Below, in pieces: positions 22,796-32,384 of a DNA stretch of 64,000 bases; the first letter of the stretch is position 1; every line of letters begins with the position of its first letter. Under the pieces are notes generated by a model, which did not search any database, was not told where the DNA came from, and saw only the letters and a program-made list of their open reading frames with translations. Both the position numbers and the translations under genes were made by a program. Source of the stretch: Opitutus sp. ER46 (GTDB lineage: Bacteria > Verrucomicrobiota > Verrucomicrobiia > Opitutales > Opitutaceae); contig NZ_QAYX01000012.1 of the NCBI RefSeq assembly GCF_003054705.1, positions 1 through 64,000 of the forward strand. The letters run 5' to 3'.

Positions 22796-25685
22796 GAGCC
22801 GGGTCATCGTCTTCGCGCCGGTGGCGAACGACGCGAACGCGATGGCGGGAATGCTCCGCCAGAATGGCGTGAGCGCGGTCATCGCGGGCAGCGCCCCGCA
22901 ATGTCGCACGCTGATGGAAGGCGGCGCGGGCGCGCTGCTCCTGACGGAGGAGGCGCTGCGGGAGTTGCGGGCGGAGCGCACGATGGAGCTCCTGCGGCGG
23001 CAGCCACCCTGGTCCGAACTGCCGCTGCTGATCCTCACCTCCGGCCGCGCGGCGCGATTGGCGGACCTGCTGGAGTCCACGGCGGCGGCGGCCGGCAGCA
23101 TCACCCTGCTGCAACGGCCGGTCGCCTCGGCGCTGCTGCTACGCTCCGTGCGCGTGGCGTTGAGCGCGCGGGCGCGGCAATACCAGGTGAGGCAGCTGCT
23201 GGCCGACCAGGCGGCGCGGCAGCAGGAACTCGAGACGGCGAAGACGACGCTCGAGCGGGAACTGCAGCGGCGACGCGAGGCCGAGGCCGCGCTGGGAAAA
23301 TGGGCGGAGCAGGACAGCGAACCGGAGCGATTCCCGAGGTGGGTTCGCTATGCCGGCGCCGCCGCGGCCCTGATCTTTGCGGTGGCGGTGCGGCAGGCGT
23401 TTCAGGCGGAGGTGCAGAACCGGCTCCCGTTCGTGACCCTCTTCGGGACGGTCGCGATCACGGTCTGGTTTGCCGGCTTCTGGCCCGCCGTCGGCGTTGC
23501 GCTGCTCGGGTACGTGGGGTGCGCATGGCTGTTCGTGCCGCATGCGGAGCTGCTGACCGCGACGGACGTCTACGCGTTCGTGCTCTATGCGGTCGGCATC
23601 GCGCTGATCCTGGCGATCGGGTTGGCGATGCGGCGCGCGCACGCGCAGGCGCGGGCGAACGCCCGCATGGCGATCGAGCGCCAGCGGCACGCGGAACGCG
23701 CGCTCGCGGAGCGCGATCGCGCCGAGGCGCGGGCTCGGGAGCTCGACGAGCGGCTGCGCGTCGCGGTGAAAAATTCGCGCTTCGTGCTGGCCCAGTGTGA
23801 CGCCGACCTGCGCTACCGCTGGATTCACAACCCGCACCCGGATTTTCCGCAGGCCATCGGCCGCCGGGATGACGAACTGGATCGCGGCCGCGGCGCGCTC
23901 GAGTTGATGGCGCTCAAGCGCCGGGTCCTTGACTTCGGCCAGGGCGCAACGGGCGACATCACGATCGAGGGGCCGACCGAGGCGCGCAGCTATGCGGTGG
24001 TGGCCGAACCCTTGCGCGACGCCGCAGGGCGGGTGGTGGGCGTCACCACGGCGGCGCTCGACGTGACGGACCGCAAACGCGCGGAGGACGCGCTGCGCGA
24101 GAGCGAAGCGCGGGCCCGGGCGCAGGCGGTGGAGCTCGAGGCGGTCTATGAGAGTTCGCCGCTTGGCCTGTCGGTGCTGGATACGGACCTGCGTTTTCGG
24201 CGCATCAATCGGCGTCTCGCGGAGCTGAACGGCCGCTCGGTGGCGGAGCACATCGGACGCCGCGTCGAGGAGATCGTGCCCGGCGTGGCGGAGCAGGCGG
24301 CGGCCGCGTTGCGGCAGGTCCTGGCGACAGGGCAGGCGGTCCGGGTGGAGCTGCGGGGGGCGACGCCCAGTGTGCCCGGCGAGGAGCGGATCTGGGACGA
24401 GCATTGGGCGCCGCTGCGCAACGACAAGGGAGAGATCGTGGGCTGCGTGGTCGTGGTGGAGGAGGTGACCGCACGCCGCCGGTATGAGGAGGCGGTGCGG
24501 GAGAGCGAGGAGCGGTTTCGGGCGATGGCGGACAACGTGCCGCAACTGGTCTGGATGGCGCGGCCCGATGGCCGGGTCTTCTGGTTCAACCGCCGCTGGT
24601 ACGAGTTCACCGGCGCTACACCCGAGGAGATGGGCCGGGAGGAGCAGCTGGATGCATTGATGCACCCGCAGCACCGCGACCGGGTGCGGCATGGCTTCAT
24701 GGCCGCGGTGGCGCAGGATCGTCCCTGGGAGGAAACGCATCCGATCCTGGGCAAGGATGGCCGTTACCGCTGGTTCCTGTCGCGCGCCGTGCCGATCAAG
24801 GACGCGGACGGCAGGACGACCCTGTGGTTTGGCACGAACACGGAGATCACCGTGCTGCGCGAAACGCAGGACGCGTTGCGCGAGGCGCAGCGCCAGGTGC
24901 GGCAGTACGCGGCGGGACTGGAGCAGACGGTGGCGGAACGCACGGCCCGGCTGCAGGAGACGGTGCAGGAGCTCGAGGCCTTCTCGTACAGCATTGCGCA
25001 CGACATGCGCGCGCCGCTGCGTTCGATGATCGGGTACGCGGACATCCTGAACGAGGAGCATGGCGGCAACCTGGACGACACTGCGCGCGACTATCTGCGG
25101 CGAATCACAGTGTCCGCCCGGCGGCTCGACCGCTTGATCCAGGACGTGCTGAACTACAGCCGGATTGTCCGCGAGGAACTGCCGCTGGAGCCGGTGGACG
25201 CCGGGCAGCTCGTGCGCGAGGTGGTGGAGGGCTATCCGAACCTCGCCGCGGCGCGCGCTGCCATTGCCATTGATCCCGGGCTGCCGGCGGTGCTGGGCAA
25301 CCGGGCGGCGCTCGGGCAGGTGTATTCGAACCTCCTCGACAACGCGCTGAAGTTCGTGCCCCCGGGCGTCACCCCGGCGGTGCGGGTGTACGCGGAACCG
25401 GGCGCGGCGCCGCGGGCCGACGGGCGGGGCGAGTGGGTGCGGCTGTGCGTCGAGGGCAACGGGATCGGCGTCGACCCGAAGGTGCGGGCAAGGATGTTCC
25501 AGATGTTCCAGCGGTTCACGCGCGCCGGGCTCTACGAAGGCAACGGCATGGGGCTGGCGATCGCGCGCAAGGCGGTGGACCGGATGGGCGGGGTGATTGG
25601 CGTCGAGCCCGCGGCGGAGCGCGGCACCCGGTTCTGGTTCATTCTGCCGATGGCGCCGGCGACGCCAGCGGCAGAATGGGAGTGA
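22776..25685 (+). CDS. Membrane PAS-domain sensor histidine kinase
   Basis: 969 residues. Residues 1-125 are a receiver-like domain without a phosphoacceptor Asp (GALLLTEEAL at the expected position). A coiled stretch follows (about 130-180), then a DUF4118-type membrane region with four hydrophobic helices (about 190-290). PAS-like domains lie near 325-440, 450-570 and 575-705. The DHp box is FSYSIAHDMRAPLRSM with His 742, and the ATPase domain has QVYSNLLDNALKFV and a GNGMGLAIARK G-box. DUF4118 is the membrane domain of KdpD. Paired with the KaiC-like ATPase by a 20-base overlap; such pairs recur in bacteria. Confidence 0.9.
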   Translation: MSETNLESRVIVFAPVANDANAMAGMLRQNGVSAVIAGSAPQCRTLMEGGAGALLLTEEALRELRAERTMELLRRQPPWSELPLLILTSGRAARLADLLESTAAAAGSITLLQRPVASALLLRSVRVALSARARQYQVRQLLADQAARQQELETAKTTLERELQRRREAEAALGKWAEQDSEPERFPRWVRYAGAAAALIFAVAVRQAFQAEVQNRLPFVTLFGTVAITVWFAGFWPAVGVALLGYVGCAWLFVPHAELLTATDVYAFVLYAVGIALILAIGLAMRRAHAQARANARMAIERQRHAERALAERDRAEARARELDERLRVAVKNSRFVLAQCDADLRYRWIHNPHPDFPQAIGRRDDELDRGRGALELMALKRRVLDFGQGATGDITIEGPTEARSYAVVAEPLRDAAGRVVGVTTAALDVTDRKRAEDALRESEARARAQAVELEAVYESSPLGLSVLDTDLRFRRINRRLAELNGRSVAEHIGRRVEEIVPGVAEQAAAALRQVLATGQAVRVELRGATPSVPGEERIWDEHWAPLRNDKGEIVGCVVVVEEVTARRRYEEAVRESEERFRAMADNVPQLVWMARPDGRVFWFNRRWYEFTGATPEEMGREEQLDALMHPQHRDRVRHGFMAAVAQDRPWEETHPILGKDGRYRWFLSRAVPIKDADGRTTLWFGTNTEITVLRETQDALREAQRQVRQYAAGLEQTVAERTARLQETVQELEAFSYSIAHDMRAPLRSMIGYADILNEEHGGNLDDTARDYLRRITVSARRLDRLIQDVLNYSRIVREELPLEPVDAGQLVREVVEGYPNLAAARAAIAIDPGLPAVLGNRAALGQVYSNLLDNALKFVPPGVTPAVRVYAEPGAAPRADGRGEWVRLCVEGNGIGVDPKVRARMFQMFQRFTRAGLYEGNGMGLAIARKAVDRMGGVIGVEPAAERGTRFWFILPMAPATPAAEWE

Positions 25686-25840
25686 GGGAATGAGTGAAAG
25701 GGAATGAGGGTGAGAGTGAAAGTAAGGGTGAAAATGGAAGGACGACTGCCGCCCGGTGAAAGTGGTCCTCTGACTTCTGAAATCAGATTTCTGGCTTCTG
25801 GCCTCAGGCCTCCGGCTTCTGACCATTCTGCATTCTCCAT
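25684..25840 (+). repeat. GTGAAAG-type and TTCTGGC-type degenerate repeats
   Basis: The left part (to about 25740) consists of GAGTGAAAGGGAATGAGGGTGAGAG-like words. The right part (about 25765-25840) consists of CTTCTGGCCTC-like words, the complement class of the GGAAGCC array at 40190. Together they occupy most of the spacer between the kinase and the next M16 gene. Confidence 0.6.
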
Positions 25841-25920
25841 TAGCCGCGCGCGCGTCGCGCGCGGTGTGAGGCGCGGCGCGCGGCTTGCCAGGAACCAACT
25901 GAATCGGATGATCGCGGGCC

Positions 25921-28764
25921 ATGCTTTCACCCCGTGCGCTCCTTGCGATCGCAGTGCTGACGTGGTGCGGCGCCAGCCAGGCGGGCGCTGCGGAGACCGC
26001 GGGTGCGGCGCCGCCGAACTTCGCGCTGACGGCGGGAACGTTGCCGAACGGGCTGCGCTATGTGGTGTTGCCGCACCGGCCGCCGACGGGAGGCATCGCG
26101 CTGCGGCTGCTGGTGCGCGCGGGTTCGCTGGATGAACGGGACGGCGAGCGGGGCTATGCGCATTTCGTCGAACACATGGCGTTCAACGGCACGAAGCACT
26201 TCCCGCCCGGCCGGCTGGTTGCGTTCTTCCAGCGGCTGGGCGCAGGGTTTGGCGCGGACGTGAACGCGGAGACTTCCTTTCGCGGGACGACCTATCGCAT
26301 CGACCTGCCGCCGGCGCACGTCGCGCAGCTGGCGGAGGCGCTGCAGGTGTTTCGGGACTTTGCGGACGGCGTCGAGTTCGCACCGAAGGAGGTGCAGCGG
26401 GAGAAGAGCGTGATCCAGAGCGAGCTCGTGGCACGCAACAATGGCGGCTGGCGCGACGAGGTGGCGCGCATCGGCCATGTCTTCGGTGGAACGCTGGCGC
26501 CGCAGCGGATGCCGGCCGGAAGCCCGGAGCTGGTGGCTTCCGCCGATGCCGCGGGACTGAAGGCGTATTATGAGCGCTGTTACCGGCCCGAGCGGATGAC
26601 GCTGGTGGTCGTGGGCGACGTCGGTCCGGAGCCGGTGGCCGCGCTCATGCGGGAGACCTTTGGCACCCTCGTGCGGGCGGGAGCGGCCAACGTGCCGATC
26701 GAGCCCGAGTTGCCGCGGCAAAGCGGAATGCAGGCGCACGTCATCCCGAGTGGCGTGGCCACGGCGGCGGTCGTGACGGTGTCGGCGCTGGCGCAGCCCG
26801 GCGCCGATACGCTGGAGCGGCGGGAAGCCTCAATGGCGCGGGAGGCGGTGTTGCGCATGCTGCAGCGCCGCCTCGCGGACCGGCAGCGGCTGGAACGGGA
26901 TCGCGTCGGCGTGGCGACGGCCGGGGAGGACACGGAGATCAGTGGCGCCTTCGAGTGTTGGCGGCTCGAGGCGCATGCGAAGGCGGAGTTCTGGACCACC
27001 GCGGTGACGCTCCTCGAGACCGAGTTGCGGCGGGCGTGCGTGCGCGGCTTCAGCGCGGAGGAATTGCGAGAGGCGACGGGCGCGATGGTGGCGTCGCGCC
27101 GCGAAATGATGTCGCTGCTGTCGAGCTTTCCCACCGGTGGTTTTGCCAATCTCCTCGTCGCGCGAGAGCTGGCGCGGATGGACTGGCGGCATCCCAGCCA
27201 GGGCATGCGCGAGACCGACGTGTTTGTCGCGCGGTTCACTCTCGACGAGGCGAACGCGACCCTGCGCGCGATGTTTGCGGAACCCCGCCTGCGGCTCGCG
27301 TTGCGCACGCGGCTGGCGCCGCCGGGAGGCAGCGAAGAGTTGATGGCGGCCTGGCGGACCAGTGCGGCGAAGCCACTCGCCGAGGAGCAGGCGGCGGGAG
27401 CGGCGGCGCTGACGTTTGGCTACGACGATTTTGGCGCGCCCGGGGCGGTGACGAGCCGGCGGCGGGATGAGGAGCTGGGCGTCGAGCAGGTGACGCTGGG
27501 CAACGGCGTGCGCCTGAACCTGCGGGCGAGCCGCAGCGAACCCGGGCACTTCCGGCTGGTCGCGCGGCTCGGGCGGGGATTCCTGGACGTGCCGGCCGAG
27601 CGGCCGGGGCTGCCGGTGGTCGCCTCGGTGCTCCTGGCGCAGGCGGATCTCGGCCGGAATACCCGGCAGGAAATCAGCCGCCTGTTTGCACTGCACAGTC
27701 TCTCGGCTTCCCATCGCTGCGAAGGGGTGCTGAACGAGGTGACGCTGCGGCTGTCGGGCCCGACGGCCGAACTGCCATTCGCGCTGCGGTACGTCACGGC
27801 GTTCCTGAGCGATGTGAAGCTGGAGGAGGCGCGGCTGCCGGACGCGTTCGCGTATTACAGCTCGGCCCATGGCCACCTCTTCAAGTCGGCCGCGGACTGG
27901 GCGAGCGTGCAGCTGATATTCCGGCTGATGAACGGCGACCGCCGGCTCCAGCGACCGCCCGCGGCCGACGTGATGAAGTATTCCTTTGCCGACGTGGCGG
28001 GCTGGGCGCGGGAGCACGTCCTTGAAGGCCCGGTCGAGGTGGGCATCGCGGGCGACTTTGCGGAGGCGGAGGCCGTGGCGGCCGTGGCGGGGACGCTCGG
28101 GACGCTGCCGACGCGCCGGCCGGCCGCGGCACCGACCGCGGCCGAGCGGCTGCGGTTTCCGCGGCGGCAGTACCAAGAGGTCCGGCGTGAGGCGCTGACG
28201 CAGCAGGCGGGCGCGGTGAGCCTGGGCTGGCCCGTGAAGGCGGCGGAGGATCCGCGGACGGTCCAGGCGTTGCGGATTGGCACGCAGGTGCTCGTGGACC
28301 GGCTCCGGCAGAAGTTGCGCGAGGATCGCGGCGAGACCTATGCGCCCTCCGGAGGCGTGGCGCGGTTCACGCTCCAGCGCGACATGATCTTCGCCCGCGT
28401 GGACGTCACGGCGTCGCCGGAGAAGACAAAGGACATGGCGCAGCGGGTGTTTCGGATCGCGGACGACCTGGCGTGGGGTGGCGTCACCGAGGACGAGTTT
28501 GAGCGGGCGCGGGAGCCGCTGCGGGCGGCCGACGAGCAGCGCTGGCAGAGCAATGCCTGGTGGGTCGAGGCCGTGCTGATGTACGCGCAGTCCGTGCCGG
28601 CGGAGCTGGACGATCTGCGGGTGTTGCGGACGGCATCGGCGAAGGTCACGCGCGAGGAGGTGAACCGCGTGATCGCGAAGGTTTTTCACCCCGACAACGC
28701 CCACTACTGCGGAGTCGTGCCGCTGGCGCCGGCTGCGCCGCCAACGACGGCGGCAGCGAAGTGA
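25921..28764 (+). CDS. Secreted M16-family zinc metallopeptidase
   Basis: 947 residues with a signal peptide (MLSPRALLAIAVLTWCGASQAGA). Zinc motif HFVEH at 81-85, followed by MAFNGTKHFPPGRLVAFFQRLG; the later glutamate is in EVQREKSVIQSEL. Both halves of the M16 fold are complete (C-terminal LREDRGETYAPSGGV). It is 235 bases downstream of the sensor kinase on the same strand, so it may belong to that transcript or be driven from the repeat-rich gap. Related to but clearly diverged from the two other M16 proteins here. Confidence 0.9.
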   Translation: MLSPRALLAIAVLTWCGASQAGAAETAGAAPPNFALTAGTLPNGLRYVVLPHRPPTGGIALRLLVRAGSLDERDGERGYAHFVEHMAFNGTKHFPPGRLVAFFQRLGAGFGADVNAETSFRGTTYRIDLPPAHVAQLAEALQVFRDFADGVEFAPKEVQREKSVIQSELVARNNGGWRDEVARIGHVFGGTLAPQRMPAGSPELVASADAAGLKAYYERCYRPERMTLVVVGDVGPEPVAALMRETFGTLVRAGAANVPIEPELPRQSGMQAHVIPSGVATAAVVTVSALAQPGADTLERREASMAREAVLRMLQRRLADRQRLERDRVGVATAGEDTEISGAFECWRLEAHAKAEFWTTAVTLLETELRRACVRGFSAEELREATGAMVASRREMMSLLSSFPTGGFANLLVARELARMDWRHPSQGMRETDVFVARFTLDEANATLRAMFAEPRLRLALRTRLAPPGGSEELMAAWRTSAAKPLAEEQAAGAAALTFGYDDFGAPGAVTSRRRDEELGVEQVTLGNGVRLNLRASRSEPGHFRLVARLGRGFLDVPAERPGLPVVASVLLAQADLGRNTRQEISRLFALHSLSASHRCEGVLNEVTLRLSGPTAELPFALRYVTAFLSDVKLEEARLPDAFAYYSSAHGHLFKSAADWASVQLIFRLMNGDRRLQRPPAADVMKYSFADVAGWAREHVLEGPVEVGIAGDFAEAEAVAAVAGTLGTLPTRRPAAAPTAAERLRFPRRQYQEVRREALTQQAGAVSLGWPVKAAEDPRTVQALRIGTQVLVDRLRQKLREDRGETYAPSGGVARFTLQRDMIFARVDVTASPEKTKDMAQRVFRIADDLAWGGVTEDEFERAREPLRAADEQRWQSNAWWVEAVLMYAQSVPAELDDLRVLRTASAKVTREEVNRVIAKVFHPDNAHYCGVVPLAPAAPPTTAAAK

Positions 28765-28795
28765 GGGTGAAAGTGAGAGTGAAAGTGAAGGTGGC
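28762..28795 (+). repeat. GTGAAAGTGAGAGTG repeat
   Basis: Short hexamer-like iteration of GTGAAA/GTGAGA beginning at the stop codon of the M16 gene. The same words occur at 25690-25730 and 59380-59480, and inverted at 32260-32305. Confidence 0.6.
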
Positions 28796-28885
28796 CAGCG
28801 GACCGACCTCTCACGCGGGAACGGCACCGTTCCAGCACTCGCACGCAAATCCGCTCTGAGCCCATCGCCGCCGCTGCACCCGAAA

Positions 28886-28945
28886 CTGACAAAGTGACCG
28901 TTGCTGCCCCCCCTCTCGGATGGGGGCAGGGCGTCACTTTGTCAG
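28886..28945. terminator. Long hairpin between convergent M16 genes
   Basis: Perfect 13-bp outer arms (28886-28898 with 28933-28945) enclose an inner 7-bp C/G-run stem (28905-28911 with 28922-28928). It lies centrally between the ends of two convergent genes, so it probably serves as a bidirectional terminator, although no T tract adjoins it. Confidence 0.55.
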
Positions 28946-28984
28946 GTGGTGTTCAGCGCCGGCGCGTGGCGCTGAAGGGCGGGG

Positions 28985-31891
28985 CTACTCGGGCTTCGGC
29001 GCGCCGGGCTGGGCCGCCGGTTTCGCGGCGTCGGGCTTGGGCGCGGTGGCTGTGGCGGCGGGAGCAGGCTCGTCGGGCTGGCGGTGGGGGACGACGATCA
29101 CGCGGCTGGCGTGCTCGGGGGCCAGGTAGGTTTTCGCCAGCGCATCGATGTCGGACTTGGTGATGGACTCGATGTCGGAGTAACGCGTGCGGCACCAGTC
29201 GAGCTGCTGCGGCCGCTCCTGGGCGCGGGCGAGGACGGAGCCTAGCCAGTACTGGTTGGTGCGGGCGGATTCGCGGAGTTGGGTGAGAACCGGCAGCTTG
29301 GCGCGGGCGAGTTCGTCGTCGGTCGTGCCCTTGGTGAAGAGGTCGGCGCCCACCGCGATGACGGTGTCGGCGATCAACTGGGCCCGCGGCGGGTCGATGG
29401 TGACGTTGGCCGTCATGTAGCCGTAGCCGGGATAGATGTCGCTCGGGTTGTTGCCGGCCCCGGGGCTGTAGGCGTCGCCCAGTTCCTCGCGCACTTTCAC
29501 GCGGAGCCGGTCGGAGAGGACCAGGCCGAGCAGGGAAAGCCGGCGGGTGCGGTGAATCTCGAGCCCATCGGTGGTGGGCCAGTAGATGGCGACGACGCCT
29601 TTCGGGATCTCGGTCGGGACGGAGTAACTGCGGGCGAAGGGCTCGTCGGGGTATTTCACCTTGCGGCGGTCCTCGAGCGCGGCGCGCGGTTCGCGTGGCG
29701 GCAGGGCACCGAAAGTCTGGGCGACGGCGGCGATGGTGGCCTCGACGTCGAGGTCACCGACAATCGCGATCTCGGTGTAGCCGTGGGCGAGTTCCGGGGT
29801 GACCCAGGCTTTCACCTCGTTGAGGTTGCGCTTGAGCATCTCCTCGCGCGGCGGGAGGCCGAAGCGGGTGTCGCCGCTGGCGAGGATTCGGCTGACCTCG
29901 AGCGTGAACGGCCCGCGCGGCGTGTGCTCCAGGCTCAGGTAGAGTTCCTCGATCGCCTTGCGCGCCTGGCGGGCGGCTTCGGGGCGGAAGCCCGGGTCGA
30001 CGATGCGGGCGGCCATGAGCTGCAACTGGAGCAGGAGGTCCTGCTGGTTGGTGTTGCCGGAGGAAACAAACGCGTCGCCGGCGACGCCGAAGCTGGCGCC
30101 GACGGTACGGCCCGCGAGGATGCGGCGGAGTTCGTCGACGCTGTGCTTGCCGAGACCACCCTCGACAAACGTCTGGTTGGCATAGCCGGCAAGGCCGGGC
30201 TTGTCGGCAGGCTCGGTGAGCTGCCCGTTGCCGATGCGGACGTTGAGGCGGATGCGGTTGGCCTCGAAGTCGGTCTTCTTGAGATTGAGGCGGACGCCGT
30301 TGGCGAAGGTGACGAGCGTGACGTCGAGATCGTCGATGTGCTCACGCTGGGCGACTTTGCCGGCGGGGCCAAAATCGGTGTAGCCCCACTTGGCGTCGGC
30401 GAGAACCTCGGGCGGCGCGACTTTCGTGGCGGCGGATTTTTCAAATGCGGCGCGGATGGCGGCGGAGGCATCGCCTTCGATGCGAGCGTTGCCCGTGACC
30501 ATCACGAGCCGGTGAGGCGCGCTCCATGCGGCCCGCAGGGCGGCGAGGCACTCGGCGGGCGTGACGCGCTCGAGGGCCGGACCGTAGAGGGCCTGGTCGT
30601 CGGCGGGCGTGGTGAACACCTCGTCGTCAACGAGCGAGCTGGTGAGCTCGGCGGCGAGGGAGTCGGACCGGCGGGTGGGGGCGGTCTTCACGGCCTGCTC
30701 AAGGCTGTTGCGGAAGTTGGCGACGACCTCCTTCAACTCGGCGGGCTGGAAGCCGTGTTCGAGGGCGCGGCGCAGTTCCTGGTCGGCGACGGCGAGGGCG
30801 TCGGCCCACTGGTCGGCGCGGCAGGTGAGCGTCATCGCCGACTCGCGGAAGAAGTCGAATTCCTCGCTGACACTCGTGCTGCCGCTGGTGAACGGAGCGC
30901 CCTCCTTCTTGGCGAGAATGGAGAGCCGGCGGTTGATCATGTAGTTCGCGAGCGTGCGCGGCAGGTACTTGAGGCGCACGGCGGCGGTGTCGGGTTCGGC
31001 GGCGTAGCGCTGGATGGTGCCGATCGAGACGGAGGTCTCGGGGGCTTCGGCTTCCGGATGGTGGAAGACGTGCACGCCGGATTGGTCGGCGAGGGTGAGC
31101 TTGCCCAGGTCCGGCGCAGGCCGGGCTTCCGCGCGTAGTTTCAGCGGGGAAAACGTTTCGGTGATCAGCTTCTCGACGGCGGCGACGTCGACGTCACCGA
31201 CCACGACGACCGACATGAGGTCCGGGCGGTACCAGGTGTTGTAGAAATCGAGAAACTCGTTGCGGCCGGCCTTGGTGATGACCTCGACCTCGCCGATCGG
31301 CCAGCGTTGCGGGAAGCGCGAGCCATCGAGCAGGAAGCCGAGTTGGGCGACGATGGTGCGGTAGCCGACGGAGTCGCGCGTGCGTTTCTCGCTGAGGATG
31401 ATGCCGCGCTCCTTGTCGATTTCATCGGCCAGCAGGAGCAGTCCGCCCGCGTAGTCGGAGAACACGCGGAAGCCCTCGGCGAGGGTGGCGGGCTTGGTGT
31501 CGGGCAACTCGAGCATGTAGATCGTGCGGTCGAAGCCCGTGCTCGCATTGGTGTCGTCGCCAAAGTTCATCCCCATGCGCTGGAAGAACTCGATGAGCGT
31601 GCCCGGCGCGTAGTGTTCGCTGCCGTTGAACGAAAGGTGCTCCAGGAAGTGTGCGACGCCGCGCTGGTTTTCGTTCTCATTCAGCGCGCCGGCCTTGATG
31701 AGGAGCCGCATGGACGCCCGGTTCCGGGGCTCGTGGTTGGGACGGATGACGTAGCGCAGTCCGTTGGGCAAGGTGCCGAAGTGCGCGGCCGGATCGGGCT
31801 TCAGGTCGCTGGCCGCCTGCGGGAAAGGCAACGCGGCCTGCGCGAACGTGACGAAGGCGAGGAAGGGTAACAGGAGGGCGAGACGTCGCAT
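28985..31891 (-). CDS. Secreted M16-family zinc metallopeptidase
   Basis: 968 residues from MRRLALLLPFLAFVTFAQA (ATG 31891), a signal peptide; an in-frame ATG 21 bases upstream is the alternative. Zinc motif HFLEH at 81-85, LSFNGSEHYAPGTLIEFFQRMGMNFG, and the third ligand region DKERGIILSEK. The C-terminal domain has REELGDAYSPGAGNN. The tail is Pro/Ala/Lys-rich (PAATATAPKPDAAKPAAQPGAPKPE). It is convergent with the M16 gene at 25921. The three M16 proteins may be periplasmic or outer-membrane-attached scavenging proteases. Confidence 0.9.
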   Translation of the reverse strand: MRRLALLLPFLAFVTFAQAALPFPQAASDLKPDPAAHFGTLPNGLRYVIRPNHEPRNRASMRLLIKAGALNENENQRGVAHFLEHLSFNGSEHYAPGTLIEFFQRMGMNFGDDTNASTGFDRTIYMLELPDTKPATLAEGFRVFSDYAGGLLLLADEIDKERGIILSEKRTRDSVGYRTIVAQLGFLLDGSRFPQRWPIGEVEVITKAGRNEFLDFYNTWYRPDLMSVVVVGDVDVAAVEKLITETFSPLKLRAEARPAPDLGKLTLADQSGVHVFHHPEAEAPETSVSIGTIQRYAAEPDTAAVRLKYLPRTLANYMINRRLSILAKKEGAPFTSGSTSVSEEFDFFRESAMTLTCRADQWADALAVADQELRRALEHGFQPAELKEVVANFRNSLEQAVKTAPTRRSDSLAAELTSSLVDDEVFTTPADDQALYGPALERVTPAECLAALRAAWSAPHRLVMVTGNARIEGDASAAIRAAFEKSAATKVAPPEVLADAKWGYTDFGPAGKVAQREHIDDLDVTLVTFANGVRLNLKKTDFEANRIRLNVRIGNGQLTEPADKPGLAGYANQTFVEGGLGKHSVDELRRILAGRTVGASFGVAGDAFVSSGNTNQQDLLLQLQLMAARIVDPGFRPEAARQARKAIEELYLSLEHTPRGPFTLEVSRILASGDTRFGLPPREEMLKRNLNEVKAWVTPELAHGYTEIAIVGDLDVEATIAAVAQTFGALPPREPRAALEDRRKVKYPDEPFARSYSVPTEIPKGVVAIYWPTTDGLEIHRTRRLSLLGLVLSDRLRVKVREELGDAYSPGAGNNPSDIYPGYGYMTANVTIDPPRAQLIADTVIAVGADLFTKGTTDDELARAKLPVLTQLRESARTNQYWLGSVLARAQERPQQLDWCRTRYSDIESITKSDIDALAKTYLAPEHASRVIVVPHRQPDEPAPAATATAPKPDAAKPAAQPGAPKPE

Positions 31892-32384
31892 AGAGAAGCG
31901 CCAAGAAGGCATAAATCGGGGGAAATGAAAACCATCGGGCGGAGATTGGGATCCTTCGGACCACCGACGGTCGGCGAGGCGGGATGAGCGGTCTTTGGTT
32001 TTCCGCCTTTTGTTTTTCGCCGGCGGCGAAAAACAAAAGAAGTGGTTGGGGTAGAGGAGGACGGAGGGCGGGACAGTATCTGGACATTATTCCGTAAGTT
32101 GCAGGAATGCGGAATTTTATAATTGCAGCCGTCGTGCGCTCGGTATCGCGGACACCTCGATTCTCGTTCGCGTGAAGAGGGGTGGACAGAAGCGCGGCGC
32201 GAGAGCGGAGCTTGGGTGTTACGTTCACGCCGAAGCCCCGCTCTGTGGTCCGGCGCGTTTCACCCTCACTCTCACTTTCACTTCCGAAGGTCACTCTCAC
32301 TTCTCCCGGGCTGCGGAGCAGACCGAGAGAGCGGGCTTTCCAACCAGGGGCCTTTTGCTTTTCACTCATCGCTTCCCTTTTCCC
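31892..32384. other. Divergent spacer between an M16 gene and waaA
   Basis: 493 bases without a supportable gene. It contains the perfect AT-rich hairpin at 32007-32039, a TATAAT at 32118-32123 without a convincing -35 box at normal distance, and an inverted CACTCTCACTTTCACTTC tract at about 32262-32310. Confidence 0.55.
32007..32039. repeat. Perfect 15-bp hairpin with three-base loop
   Basis: Arms CTTTTGTTTTTCGCC (32007-32021) and its exact complement (32025-32039) flank GGC. It lies in a divergent gene spacer, where a terminator would not be expected. It resembles the 10-bp hairpin at 45320-45342 (GTTTTCGC core), pointing to a repeat family. Confidence 0.7.

Noticed and set aside
32118-32123. 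TATAAT promoter for waaA
   Set aside because: The only upstream TTG-type hexamer gives a 13-base spacer, too short for a normal sigma-70 promoter; left as a note in the spacer entry.
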